A DNA stretch of 64,000 nucleotides, from contig NC_063163.1 in assembly GCF_023159225.1 (NCBI RefSeq), forward strand, positions 106,981,885 through 107,045,884, read 5' to 3'. The position numbers and the translations under genes are program-made. This document shows, piece after piece, positions 23,729-34,605 of the stretch. The notes below the pieces were generated by a model. The model saw nothing but the letters and a program-made list of their open reading frames with translations. It made no database searches and was not told the DNA's origin. Source of the stretch: Perognathus longimembris pacificus. Taxonomy: Eukaryota > Chordata > Mammalia > Rodentia > Heteromyidae. How positions within the stretch are numbered: the stretch's first letter is position 1; the number at the start of each line of letters is the position of its first letter.

Positions 23729-23879
23729 TGGCCAACATGGCACTGGCCAGATCTGACCTCCATATTACAGTATAACCAATCCCAGTGCAGAAAACCCTCT
23801 TGGCTAGCCCCAAAGGACCACCTACCCTGTCTGCTGTCCCTTCCAAAGATGGAACCCTCCACCATACCTCTCTGTGTTT

Positions 23880-24060
23880 TATTTAAGTTAGCATTTATAT
23901 ACTACTCATTGTGAGCCAGGCATTTTACATAGACTGCCCTATTGAATCTTTGCCCATAGAAGGCTAGCGATGTGCCCATTATTCTTATAAGGAAACCAAG
24001 TCACGAAAAAGTTAGAGTACCTCACCCAAGACAGCCCAAGACAACAGACTGAGGAAATAT
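23880..24060 (-). repeat. MIR, reverse orientation
   Basis: GTGAGCCAGGCATTTTACAT, GTGCCCATTATTCTTATAAG and GAAACCAAGTCACG follow the reverse MIR order. Confidence 0.55.
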
Positions 24061-25384
24061 ACCTAACCTAGGCAATGTGGCTGAGCACCCAGAGTGCACA
24101 GTTTGACCTCCTCTGCAGATAGAAAGTAGTGATTCTGTAGAAGGAGCTAAAAGTTCCTCAGAATCTATTGCATCTGAATATGTTTTGCAAAGATGCTGCC
24201 AATCCTTGGGATAGCATCGCAGCTCGACACCTAATTAGGCAAATACAAACAAACCCATCACTGATGTTTTCAGCAACTCATGAGAGAGAAATCCTGCTGC
24301 TGATCACTTGCAAGACAACAAAAACACCAGCTCCAGCCAAGATGCCTGCAGGAGATCAGAGACTAATCACAGGACAGCGGGATCCAGAGGCTGGGCTGGA
24401 GGGGCCCAGGCAGTGAGCCAGCTGCATTGAAGGCAGTGGGGAGGGGCGGGGGAGAGAGATTGCATAGGAATCCCACCTTTGCCCCTTGCCTGGACCAGCT
24501 CCTCCGGCCTCACCCACCTGGGCTCCTTTCCTTTACCACTAGAGGGCAGGAGGATGGGTAATGAGGCAGGAAATCCCCTGGTGGGGTAGGGGTGGAGCAT
24601 AGGAAAAGCTGATGTGTGTGCTTTTCTGGCTCCACTATGGAGGGCAGGGCCCTGTGATAGCATGGTGAGGACAATGGTAGCCATGAAAGGCTCGGCTGCA
24701 TGGGAAGCCCACAGAGCATGCTGGGAGGCCTGATGGAGGATGGCAGCTACCTATCTCCCTGATGCAGCCCATTTCCAAGAAACCTGTCCTATCTCTGGGC
24801 CCTAGGCTTATGCAAATGAAATGGTCTTAGAGCCCACCTGGTCTTGTCTTTCATCCAGTATAGAAATTACCTCTGGGGACCTCACAACCCTCTATGGTTA
24901 GCCCAGATCCTTCCTTGATAACACAAATACTTAAGAAAATTTCACAAGTATTCCTTCTGGGAAAGCTGCCTGTGAACACATCTGACCTATACCAAGAGAT
25001 TGGGAAATCTTTGCAGAGAGTGCCTGCAAGGCCTCTTCTTTGGCCTCTGTTTAGGTCTGTCTCTGTTTCTGACTTGCTTAAGCTCGTGTCTCCTCTTCAG
25101 ACTGAATGTGTCCACTCCTCACCTCCTATAGCTCATTCCAAGAACTGTCACTTGTCCCAACAAAGGTCCTTCAAAAGCAGAGTCATTTAGGGCTACCAGA
25201 CACAAGTGGAAGCACAGGAGAGGGGAACCCGGGCAGGGAGGGAATGGGGGAGTCTATCTGTAAATCCCATGGTGAAAAGACCGTTGGGGTGAGGGGACAG
25301 ATGGAAAATGTATCTTGCCTGGATAAACTAAGGAGAGTTAGAGCCTACCATCCAGGAGAGAAAGAAACAGCCCAGCCTGGCCAG

Positions 25385-25490
25385 CCGTGACTTAAGTCGG
25401 CATTTATATTCCACTCCACAGGGCAGCAGGAAAGCTGATTAATGATTTATCAACCTCAAACTTTTATTTATCTATTATTCATTGCCAGTG
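25385..25490. promoter_or_regulatory. Candidate conserved non-coding element (short)
   Basis: Unique AT-rich sequence with AAGCTGATTAATGATTTATC and TATTTATCTATTATTCATTG inside otherwise GC-neutral intron. Confidence 0.28.
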
Positions 25491-26003
25491 GTAGAAGGGG
25501 CCCCAAATTCCTAAGTGTCCTGAGAGCCTCCTAAGTGGTTAATCAGGCCCTGGGGTTTGGGGGATGGGGAAGCAAAATGACTAGAAAGGGACTACTATGG
25601 TTTGAAGTGTCCAGCAGTCCTAAGACACTGATAAGCTAGGCCTGGATTTCTACTTCCTGTCCATCGGAAGACAAAACTTTGCACCAAAAGTTGCTTTTGA
25701 TCTTTTTCCAAGCATTTCATATTTTCCTTCCTTTTCTCTGTTACTCTGGTTGCTCATGAGTCTGTCTGTGTCTCTTTCTGTGTGTTTCTGTCTCTGTACC
25801 TCTCTCTGTCTCTTTTTCTCCCCATTTATGAGAATCCTGTATTAGGTATGCATTAGTAGACCACAATATTAAGCATACCACTTCCCAGAGTAACAACCCA
25901 GCTGGATCTGCCCATACTTACCATTTTCATCTCTTTTGTAGCCTTTATTACCTAATACTCGCCTCTCTGATTCTCCTAAACCCAAACCAACAACATATGC
26001 ATG

Positions 26004-26004
<1 letters not shown>

Positions 26005-26049
<45 letters not shown>

Positions 26050-26084
26050 GCGCGCACGCGCACGCACGCACACACACATGCATA
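26005..26084 (+). repeat. (CA)n with a (CG)n core
   Basis: Eighty bases of strictly alternating pyrimidine-purine, with CGCGCGCG and GCGCACGCACG inside the CA array. Confidence 0.97.
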
Positions 26085-26339
26085 CTGCCCTGGGAAAGTC
26101 TTGCTATTGTGTTCCTTGCACTGAGCACACCTCCCACTGTGCCCGCTGCACCTGTCTCTCTACTTCTGCCCTAGTATAGAGAGAAGCTTAAACTTACCCT
26201 CTCCCTTCTAAAGATGTGACAATTTTAGTCTGAAATAAACTTGCAATCGATGACAGACGGCCAGGGGGAAAGCCATGCACATTTATTCATATGCAAAAAC
26301 ATGGAAGCTCCTTGAGACTCAAAATAAAAAGAGAAAACA

Positions 26340-26890
26340 AGTGGTGGCTCGTGCCTGTAACCCCTCAGTAGGTAGAATTCAGGAGGATTGTGGTGTGAGG
26401 CCAGCCTAGGTAAAAAGCTAATATACACCCAACTAGTAAGCCAGGCATGATGGTCTACCCCTGCAGTCCTAGCTATGCAGAAGACCTAAGTCAGAGGATA
26501 ACAGTCCAACTCCAACCACCCATGGGCAAAAGTACAAGACCTTCACTGAAAAATTAAGTAAAGCAAAAGGCTGGGATCAGGCTGGGTGTTACAATCCTAG
26601 CTACTCAGGAGGCTGAGATCTGAGGATCAAGGTTCAAAGCCAGACTCGGCAGACAGATCTAAGAGACTCTGATCTCCAATTAACCACAAAGAAATTCCAC
26701 AAGTAGAGCTGTGGCTCAAGTGGTAGAGCACCTCCCTTGAGTGATAAAGCTAAGGGAAAGTGCCCAGGCTCTGGGTTCAAGCACCGGCACTCTCCCCTAA
26801 AATAATCCACTGAACTTATAGTGCAAAATGATAGAATACCTGCCACACAAGCCCAAGGCCCTGAGTTCAAACACTAGTACCACCAAAATC
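26340..26890 (+). repeat. Cluster of SINEs: two B1-like pieces, one Geo-type, one ID-like
   Basis: B1-like pieces occur at 26340-26425 and 26438-26575, a full Geo-type SINE at 26581-26795 (GAGGCTGAGATCTGAGGATC, then GCTGTGGCTCAAGTGGTAGA), and an ID-like end at 26815-26890 (GATAGAATACCTGCCACACA). Boundaries between the pieces are approximate. Confidence 0.75.
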
Positions 26891-27267
26891 AACAAACAAA
26901 CAGTATCAAACAAAAACCCAGACAGCTGGAACTTCAATAGCAAGCAGGGACTCTGGGCTGTTAGTGAAGAGAGTACTACAAGTTAGGGAAGAAATCACTC
27001 TAAGGACCAAGACTGGCTTGCTACACAGATAAAGATCATCTGGTGTTCCAAGTACAGGCCAAGTGTCAGACTCTCCATCTCTTTCTGGAAAAGACTTTCC
27101 ACTTAAAAAGGGGGAAGGGGGGCAGGGAAGAGGAAGGGGGAGAGGGGACCAGAAGCTCTGCCCACATCTGCTGCGTTCTTGACTATGCTTTGCTTTTGCA
27201 TAGTGCAGCTTTTAGGAACCATTTTCTCCAGGGTCTGTGACACTGACGAATAGCCACTGAGAAATAA

Positions 27268-27486
<219 letters not shown>

Positions 27487-28139
27487 TAAATGCTCAGGGA
27501 AACACCAGGGCTCCACTCCAGGAGGCTCCTTCCCACTGGGCAGGGAGGCTAATGCCAGCTTCTGTATACTCTACAATGTGAAGAGAGCCAGGTACAAGAG
27601 AGGGTGTGGCCATGAGCTGTACACCCTTTCTTCCTAAGCCCTCTTCTCTCCTTCCACTTCAGAGTCAGCCTGGAGCTTGATTTCCCCCTGTGACTTGTAT
27701 CCATGGGAAATCAGCAATGCTAGTTCCTGCCCCACACCAGTGGCGACTGGCAATTCTGGTTTTGCAGTCCATTTAAGGAAGTCAGGCTCTTTTTCCAATC
27801 CTACCCTTGCTTCCCCCCCCACCCCACATGTCCCTGGACAGCTCTCCTGAAAAGGTCCATCTGCCCTCTTTGGGGCAGGCCTGCCTGAGGACTGGGGAGG
27901 GAATGGGCTTACTTGGTGGCCCCTCAATATCCATGGTTTTGCTGTAGAGCTCAGTCCTGGTTGTCTCCCTCCTCTGTCTAGCCAGATGTTCTGGAGAATC
28001 GAGACTGCAGAGCAGAGAAGCAGGCCTTGCACAAAAGTTATAATAGCTCCCATTTGCAAAGCAGCTTGAAGCAACCCTCCTAGCTCTGTTGCTCACTTTG
28101 TCTCCGCTGTTTCTGGGCCACTTGTGGGGGTCAGAAATT

Positions 28140-28212
28140 GTAACCTGAAGTGAGAAACTGAGGCTCAAAGAAGCAGAGGACCTGGCCCAGGTCTCCCAAC
28201 CAGAGTTCATTG
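28140..28212 (-). repeat. MIR fragment, reverse orientation
   Basis: GAGAAACTGAGGCTCAAAGA and CTGGCCCAGGTCTCCCAACC match the reverse MIR core. Confidence 0.5.
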
Positions 28213-28740
28213 CACTATCTCCCCAGCCTCCTTCTGGATGCATCTCTGCCAAGCATGTGTGGCTTGGAACAGAGACAGGCAGGAGAGAGAAGCCCAGCTG
28301 CCCAGGCTGGGCAGCTGCTGTGGAGCTCTGACGATGGGGTCAGCAGCTGGGGTGCTGCCTCATGGCCTGGCAGATAAGACGCATGGCTGCTCGGAAATGA
28401 AATATTTAAGAGCACGTCAGGTTATCTTCAGATCTACACAGCCAAACACACAGGGCAGATGATTCTAAGCACGCAGTAGACAGGCCCCAGAGGACCACTT
28501 ACCAGAGCCGGGCTGAGACAGGGAGGAGAGCCAGGCCATGCTCACCAACCTCCTCTGGCCTGCAAGGAGAGAGATGGGAAATGAACTGTCCAGCAGGATA
28601 AATAGGCTGAATGACTGAGCTGGAGGTGGGCCTTCAGAGGTGTGACCACTGTAAAAGGGGTCCACAGCCACACACACACCCCAAGTGAGACAGCGATTCT
28701 ATGGGAGGTTGAAAGAGAGAGAGGGGGCCGGGAGACTTGG

Positions 28741-29016
28741 AATTTTTGTTTCCTTTCTTTCCCTTTCTTTCTCTCCTTTTTTGTGTGTTTGTTTGCTTGA
28801 TCATGGGTCTTGAATTCAGGAACTTGGGCACTGTCCCTGAGCTTTATACTCACAGTTAGCTCCCTACCACTTTGAGCTACATCTTCACTTCCAGTTTGGG
28901 GTGATTAATTGGAGATAAGAGACTCAGACTTTCCTGTCCTGGCTGGCTTTGAACCATGATCCTCAGTTCTTAGCCTCTAGAGTAGCTAGGATTACAGGCA
29001 TGATCCACCAGAGCCC
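28741..29016 (-). repeat. Geo-type composite SINE
   Basis: Starts with a T-rich tail (TTTCCTTTCTTTCCC), then the right module and left monomer in reverse, ending ATTACAGGCATGATCCACCA. Confidence 0.88.
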
Positions 29017-29036
29017 CACCACTGTCTATTTTGTTT

Positions 29037-29097
29037 TGTTCTCTCTCTCTCTCTCTCTCCCTCTCTCTCTGTCTCTCTCTGTCTCTGTCTCTCTCTG

Positions 29098-29128
<31 letters not shown>
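29037..29128 (+). repeat. (CT)n microsatellite
   Basis: About 90 bases of CT with CTGT variants. Confidence 0.95.
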
Positions 29129-29414
29129 GATTTGAGGATTGCAAACTTCCAGAATGCATTTGCTAAGCAAAACTGTGGGATCCTCATCTTTCAAAGAGAC
29201 ACCTCCCAGAGAGGAGCAGAGGATGCTGGGAAGAGGAAAAGTGAAGTGTTGTCCATTTGCCTGACTTGATGCAGAAGCTAAAATCAATGCAGACTCATCT
29301 TGTCCTTAAGGTGTGTCGACCTCACTAGTTAGACCTGGCCACTCAGCCTGTCTCTCCACTGCTATCTCAATCAGACAACAAAGCCCAATGTATTAAAAGT
29401 CCAAATGACTCCTG

Positions 29415-29487
29415 GTGTCTTACAGATAAGCAAAGGGAGAGACTCAGAGAGGCAAAGGCAATCGCAGGAGGTCACACAGCTTAATTA
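29415..29487 (-). repeat. MIR fragment, reverse orientation
   Basis: TACAGATAAGCAAAGGGAGA, GGAGGTCACACAGCTTAATT. Confidence 0.5.
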
Positions 29488-29784
29488 ACATTTAAAAGCA
29501 ACTCTACATTTTCTAGCTCCAAGCCAAGGGGCCTTTGTGCAATCTCCTGGTCCCAAATGCCAGTAGAATGTCATCTGTCCAGCTTGTGAGGAGCTAGGCT
29601 TCTCAGAGCGGAGCCTTGGGATCCTGGGTCACATCTAGAAGCCGTTTGTTCCCCTTCCCTTTCCACAGGAGACTGGCTTGGCACTACCTCTGGGGACACA
29701 GCTGGGTTTAGGGGTGGGTGGGAGTCAGGTGATCAGCTGAAGGAGGGGTGACTTTACAGATCCCACCAGGGTCTCCTCAGTATA

Positions 29785-30052
29785 ACCATTTTTTTCTTTT
29801 CTTTGTTTTTCTTTTTGTCAGTCCTGGGACTTGAACTCAGGGCCTGGGCACTGTCCCTAAGCCTGTTCATGTTCAAAGCTAGCACTCTACCACTTGAGCC
29901 ACAGTACCACTTCCTGCTTTTTTTGCTCTGAGTAGTTTATTGGAGATAAGAGTCCCACTGACTTTTCTCCCCAGGCTAGCTTCAAACAGTGATCCTCAGA
30001 TCTCCTCCAGAGTAGCTAGCATTACAGGCATGAGCCACCAGCGCCCGGCTCC
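29785..30052 (-). repeat. Geo-type composite SINE with 10-bp target duplication
   Basis: Full reverse-order element. CCTCAGTATA flanks it at 29775-29784 and 30053-30062. Confidence 0.92.
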
Positions 30053-30489
30053 CCTCAGTATATGAGCAGGCAGGCATCTTGTCTATCAAACTTTTCTAAG
30101 CATACTGAACCAGAGCAAGAAGATACCTAGGCATTGCAACCCTAACTTCTTGAGGCTTCCTAGATCTCCATCCTCAGCCATTCCTTTAAGATCCCATCAA
30201 CCCAACCCAGGTGGTCCCATGGGTGCAGCCCAGTCCAGCAGATCCTCCCCCACCACCCCCAGGGGTCCTGCAGGGCCAATGAGTGAGGCCACCCAACCCA
30301 CTGAAAAGGGAGCCCTGCTCTGGAGTCAGTGACTGGACAGAATGGCTATTTAGCAGAAGGGAGAGAGGTGGTTATACGCACCCTAGCCCAGCTGCCTTCC
30401 TTCCCAACCAAGACCCCATCTGCTCTGCTGTGACATCTCAGCCCTGGAAAATATCCCAGCCACTTCCCTGAGGGGAGCTGCCTTCCCAG

Positions 30490-30905
30490 GAATGAGAGCA
30501 CTTCCTAATTTAGTCTGTATTTGCTTGAGATAGATTTTTAATTAAATAAAGTAAGAGCCTGATTAGAACCTGCAGAAGATGTGAGAGCCGAATCAGATGG
30601 TATTCCGACAAAATTGCAAAGCAAACACTTTGGCTGGAACAGAGGGAGGCCTCGGGGGGTCTTCCATCAAAGCACCAAGTGAGGAGGGCAAATACGAGAG
30701 ATTATATAGCCAACAGATGTGCGTTGTTAAAATATGCATCTGCCAGCAGCAGGCTGGGAGAAGCCAGAGGGCCGGGTCTCCGAGCCTGGCCAGCTCCGGG
30801 GAGGGAGTGGGGACCCGCCCGGCAGCCAAGCCTAGAGTCACAGACACATTAATTAGCATTGTGTTTTCAGCTCTCAGATGCAATCAGGCAAGGAACAACT
30901 TTGAA
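30490..30905. promoter_or_regulatory. Candidate conserved non-coding element
   Basis: Unique sequence without repeat features. It carries TTTTTAATTAAATAAAG, a POU-octamer-like AAAATATGCATCTG, TATTCCGACAAAATTGCAAA and ACATTAATTAGCATTG, separated by a GC-rich stretch at 30760-30835 with several CpG. Confidence 0.35.
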
Positions 30906-31139
30906 CAGAGCATTTGTGACCCCGGGGAGACAGAGGGAGGAGCTGGAAAATGAGGGAAAGATGGCTGGAGGAACGGAACTGGAGAAAACTGGAGAGCCAC
31001 AGTCTGGATTCATGGCTGCTGTTTCCTCCATGCTCCAACCGGCTGCCCAGAGCCATATGAGGCTCAGCTGGGGACCAGGCAAGGCATTCTACCCACAAAA
31101 CAACGCAGGATGTCCTAGAAAGAGCCACAGACTGAGAGG

Positions 31140-31240
31140 CAATAGCAGCCCTATTGCTAGCCCAGCTGTGTGATCCTGGGCTCATTATTCAACCTCTCTG
31201 GGTTCCAGCTTCTTCACCTATAAAATAATGAAAAGTGATG
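31140..31240 (+). repeat. MIR fragment
   Basis: CTGTGTGATCCTGGGCTCAT, CAACCTCTCTGGGTTCC, CACCTATAAAATAATG. Confidence 0.6.
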
Positions 31241-31775
31241 CTTTAAACAACAACAACCAAAAAAAAAGTCGTTGATGGCTAAAAATTGTCCAGGTCCCAA
31301 AAGGCTCTGCTTCCAGTCAGAAGTCCAACTTGCTTGCACCAACTATTTTGGGAAATTGGGCCAGGCCCCACTAGAGCTAAGAATTGTATGGTGCCTGAGG
31401 CTTAGCAGGTAACTGATTAGGATGGCTTGGACAACACCCCACCTCTCGGGTAGGAGAGGGGACCTCTCAGAGTCCCAACCTGCCCTGGGAGTCTGGATTT
31501 GGCACGGGACCTTAACCTCCCCAGGTCCCTTGGTATCCAGCTTCCCTGTGTCTCTAGCCCTCTCTGCAGAGGTTCAGCTTAGCTGGCCATTTTGACATTC
31601 CAGCCTATGTGCAGAGCCGTGGTGTGGCAGGAAGAGCTCTGTGCTGAGAAGGAAAACATCTTGCTGCTCACTATGGGGCAGTGGCCTTAGAGATGAAACT
31701 GGACTTCTTTTGTCCAACTCCTTAAACCACACTTAGTCCAGAGCAGGTATCCAATATATTTTCTTATTCTGTGGG

Positions 31776-31776
<1 letters not shown>

Positions 31777-31809
<33 letters not shown>
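31777..31809 (+). repeat. (TG)n microsatellite
   Basis: About 32 bases of alternating T/G. Confidence 0.95.
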
Positions 31810-31810
<1 letters not shown>

Positions 31811-31815
31811 AATGT

Positions 31816-32215
31816 GTCATGTGCCAGTACTGGGGCTTGAACTCAAGGCCTAGATATTGTCTCTCAGCTTTTTTTGCTCAAGGCTATCACTCTACTACTT
31901 GAACCACAGCTTCATTTCTGGCATTTTTTTTCTTTTGGTCAGTTATTTGGAGATAAGAGTCTCATGGGGACTGGGAATTTAGCTCAACGGAAGAGCGCCT
32001 GCCTGGTAAATGCAAGGCCCCAAGTTCAGTCCTCAGCTCTGGGGAAAAAAAAAAAAAGCAAACTATAAAAGACAAAAAAAAAAAAAAAAAAAAAAAAAAA
32101 ACCAAGGCAAGAGTCTCATGGACTTTCCTGCCCAGGCTGGCTTCAAACCGCAATCCTCAGATCTTAGCCTCCTGAGTAGCTAAAATTACAGACATGAGCC
32201 ACTAGCATCCAGTTA
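31816..32215 (-). repeat. Geo-type composite SINE split by an ID element
   Basis: The two parts are 31816-31967 and 32109-32215. They read continuously across the ID insertion (GATAAGAGTCTCATGG, then GACTTTCCTGCCCAGG). Confidence 0.92.
31968..32108 (+). repeat. ID element with long A-rich tail, nested in a SINE
   Basis: Nearly consensus ID body (ATTTAGCTCAACGGAAGAGC, AAGGCCCCAAGTTCAGTCCT) followed by an A run, a unique linker (GCAAACTATAAAAGAC) and an A run of about 29. AAGAGTCTCATGG is duplicated exactly at 31955-31967 and 32109-32121. Confidence 0.95.
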
Positions 32216-32349
32216 GTTTGTTTATCTTATTTTTAATGACAATGAATGAATGAATTGATTTTAGTAAAACTAGCAACCAAATAGCACTGTGAACATCAAA
32301 CACACACACGTGTATACTACAAACAATAAAGCACCATGCATTTTAAATA

Positions 32350-32371
32350 CACACACACACACACACGCACA
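32350..32371 (+). repeat. (CA)n microsatellite, short
   Basis: Eleven or so CA units. Confidence 0.9.
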
Positions 32372-32589
32372 AATGTATAGTGCACATTGTTCCCACATCC
32401 ACAAACCCCAAGGTCAGAACTATGGGATCCCCTTGTATGTCATCTTCACAACTTGCCTGAAGACTTGGGGCCCAAGGAGTTGGGGTTCCCTGGGCAGGAA
32501 GGAAATCAGTGGTAAGGATTTGATCAACAAATATTTCCTGAATACATAGCATGGACCAAGCGCTGATCTAGCTACTCAAGATTCACCAG

Positions 32590-32926
32590 AATTTTTCTTT
32601 TGTTTATCTTCCCTATGGTTTAGCTCCTGTTGTCACTGTATTTGATTTTGGTACCCTGGGTATTGTATATGTTTCTCTGAATTAGGAAAGGGAAAAGGAA
32701 CATTAAAATAGTGAGACAAAGGGTAAAAGGCAAACCAATGTAACAGCAATACTTACAAGACAACATGTTATAAACTAACTGTACAACTGAGGGGAGGAAA
32801 TCGGGGAGAAGGAAAGGTGGGAGAAAAATGAGGGAGGAGGTAAGCAGCTTGGCAAGAAATGTACTCGCTGCTTTACGTAAATAACTGTAACCCCTCTGTA
32901 TATTACCTTGGCAATTAAAAAAAAAA
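32590..32926 (+). mobile_element. 5'-truncated L1 insertion (3' UTR only) with 12-bp target duplication
   Basis: The 3' terminus (TGTAACCCCTCTGTATATTA then an A tail at 32917-32928) is like the fragment at 58390. AAGATTCACCAG lies at 32578-32589 and 32927-32938, so both ends are fixed and only about 340 bases of the element were copied. Confidence 0.85.
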
Positions 32927-33050
32927 AAGATTCACCAGTAAACAAAAGGCTCCCACTGCCCTGACAGCACTTGGATCCTAGCAGGGAGAAAAACAGCTGA
33001 CAAATAATGGGTTAAACAAGTAAATCATGCCATAGAATTTCACAGGATGT

Positions 33051-33304
33051 TTCTTTTGCAATTTTTTTGTTTGTTTTAGTATTGTTTTGTTTTTTATCAG
33101 TCAGGGGGCTTGAACTTTGGGCCTGAGTGCTGTCCCTGAGCTAGCAGTCTACCACTTTGAGCTACAGCACCAATTCTGGTGTTCTAGTGGATAGTTGGAG
33201 ATAAGAGTCTCACAGACTTTCCTGCTTGGGTTGGCTTCGAACCTCAATCCTCAGGTCTCAGCTTCCTGAATAGCTAGTACAGACGTGAACCATGAGTGCC
33301 CAAC
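33051..33304 (-). repeat. Geo-type composite SINE with 13-bp target duplication
   Basis: Reverse order with a TTTG/T-rich tail first. TTTCACAGGATGT is exact at 33038-33050 and 33305-33317. Confidence 0.93.
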
Positions 33305-33384
33305 TTTCACAGGATGTCTGATGGTAATAAATGTGTTGGGAATTTAAAATATATAGTAGCTGGGGATGGGGGTCATGTTTTCAA

Positions 33385-33600
33385 GAGGGCAAGAGTCGCT
33401 GATGTCAGATTAATTATTAAAAAGTGCATTTCCCACTCCTTCACCCCATTTCCCTCTTCTTCCTGGCCCACTCTAATATTAACTCTGCTATCTTGTTAGG
33501 AATAAAGCTAGCTTCCCACCTCCACATGAATTATTGAAGATGAAGGCTAAGTCAATCCGAAGAGAGTGTCGACCGAGACACTGAAAGGGACAAACAGCTG
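33385..33600. promoter_or_regulatory. Candidate conserved non-coding element
   Basis: Unique sequence with GATGTCAGATTAATTATTAA, TAGGAATAAAGCTAGC and the near-palindromic GTGTCGACCGAGACAC near 33567. Confidence 0.3.
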
Positions 33601-34384
33601 CGGTCCTTAACTTGTTCTCCACGTCCATCGCCCGGACTTAACAGCTCCCACTCCTCTATCCCCAAACGAGCAGAGTCCAAAGACAAATGGTGGATACCTT
33701 GGCTACTTCTAGCAGGGGTGGGCAGCTGAGCTTCTAGCTTTTCCAGACATTGATTGCTAGAAAGCTACTGCCAGCCACCAGGGCAGAAAAAGGCAAATCA
33801 CTAGGAGGTAGCCGAGCAGTATTTGACACAACAGCGCAGGCTCCCTACCATGGCTCACAAGCTCCCCCATACTCCAAGACCTGCCATTTTCTCTCTCTCC
33901 AGCTCCAGCCCCCAACTATACACCTATTTCATTTATAATCAGGCTGCAACTACCATCACTCACCATCCTTCTGGATATCTTCTCCTGTGCTCCTGCCTGA
34001 ATGTCCTTCCCACTGTTCTTCCCCTGACTGCCCTCCTCCCTGTGTTCCTTTTTGCTTTCTGCAGGCACCTAGATCACACTCCTCAACCTGTGCTATTGAA
34101 ACCAACTGCTTGCATGGGTCTGTTGGAGGCAGGCAGCAGCTTTCCTGCCTAGCCCAGGAGCACCTCGTGGGTGCTTAGTGAATGGTACTTGTAAGCGAAG
34201 GCGTCTGGGCTGGAGGCAAATCAGGGAGGGTTTACAGACTCACTACCAAAAACAAAACAAAAACAAAAACAGAGCCTGGCAGATACACAGATAGAGTGTG
34301 TTGCATTGTGTGGTGCTGTATTGCATGTGTTGTTGGGTTGTGCTACATCTGGAGGGAAAACAGCTGCATAATAACAGCTGTATG

Positions 34385-34605
34385 ATTTAGAGCCCAGACT
34401 CTGGATGGTAGATTAGCTACCTCTGAAACCTGCCTGTGTCATTTTACCAACCGTGTGACTGTTGCCAAGTTAATTAGGTCCTCTGTGCCGATTTCCTTGG
34501 GTGCAAAATGGGAGAAAGAATCACACTGTTTTCATGGGGGTTATAGAAAGTATTTAAGGAAACCATATATGCAAAGCATGTCTCAGATTTGTGTGTGATG
34601 TGCAG
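34385..34605 (+). repeat. MIR
   Basis: AGAGCCCAGACTCTGGATGG, ACCGTGTGACTGTTGCCAAG, TTGGGTGCAAAATGGGAGAA in consensus order. Confidence 0.65.

Noticed and set aside
31968..32040. tRNA gene
   Set aside because: The box A/box B body is an ID retroposon with A tail and target duplication, not a cloverleaf tRNA with a terminator.
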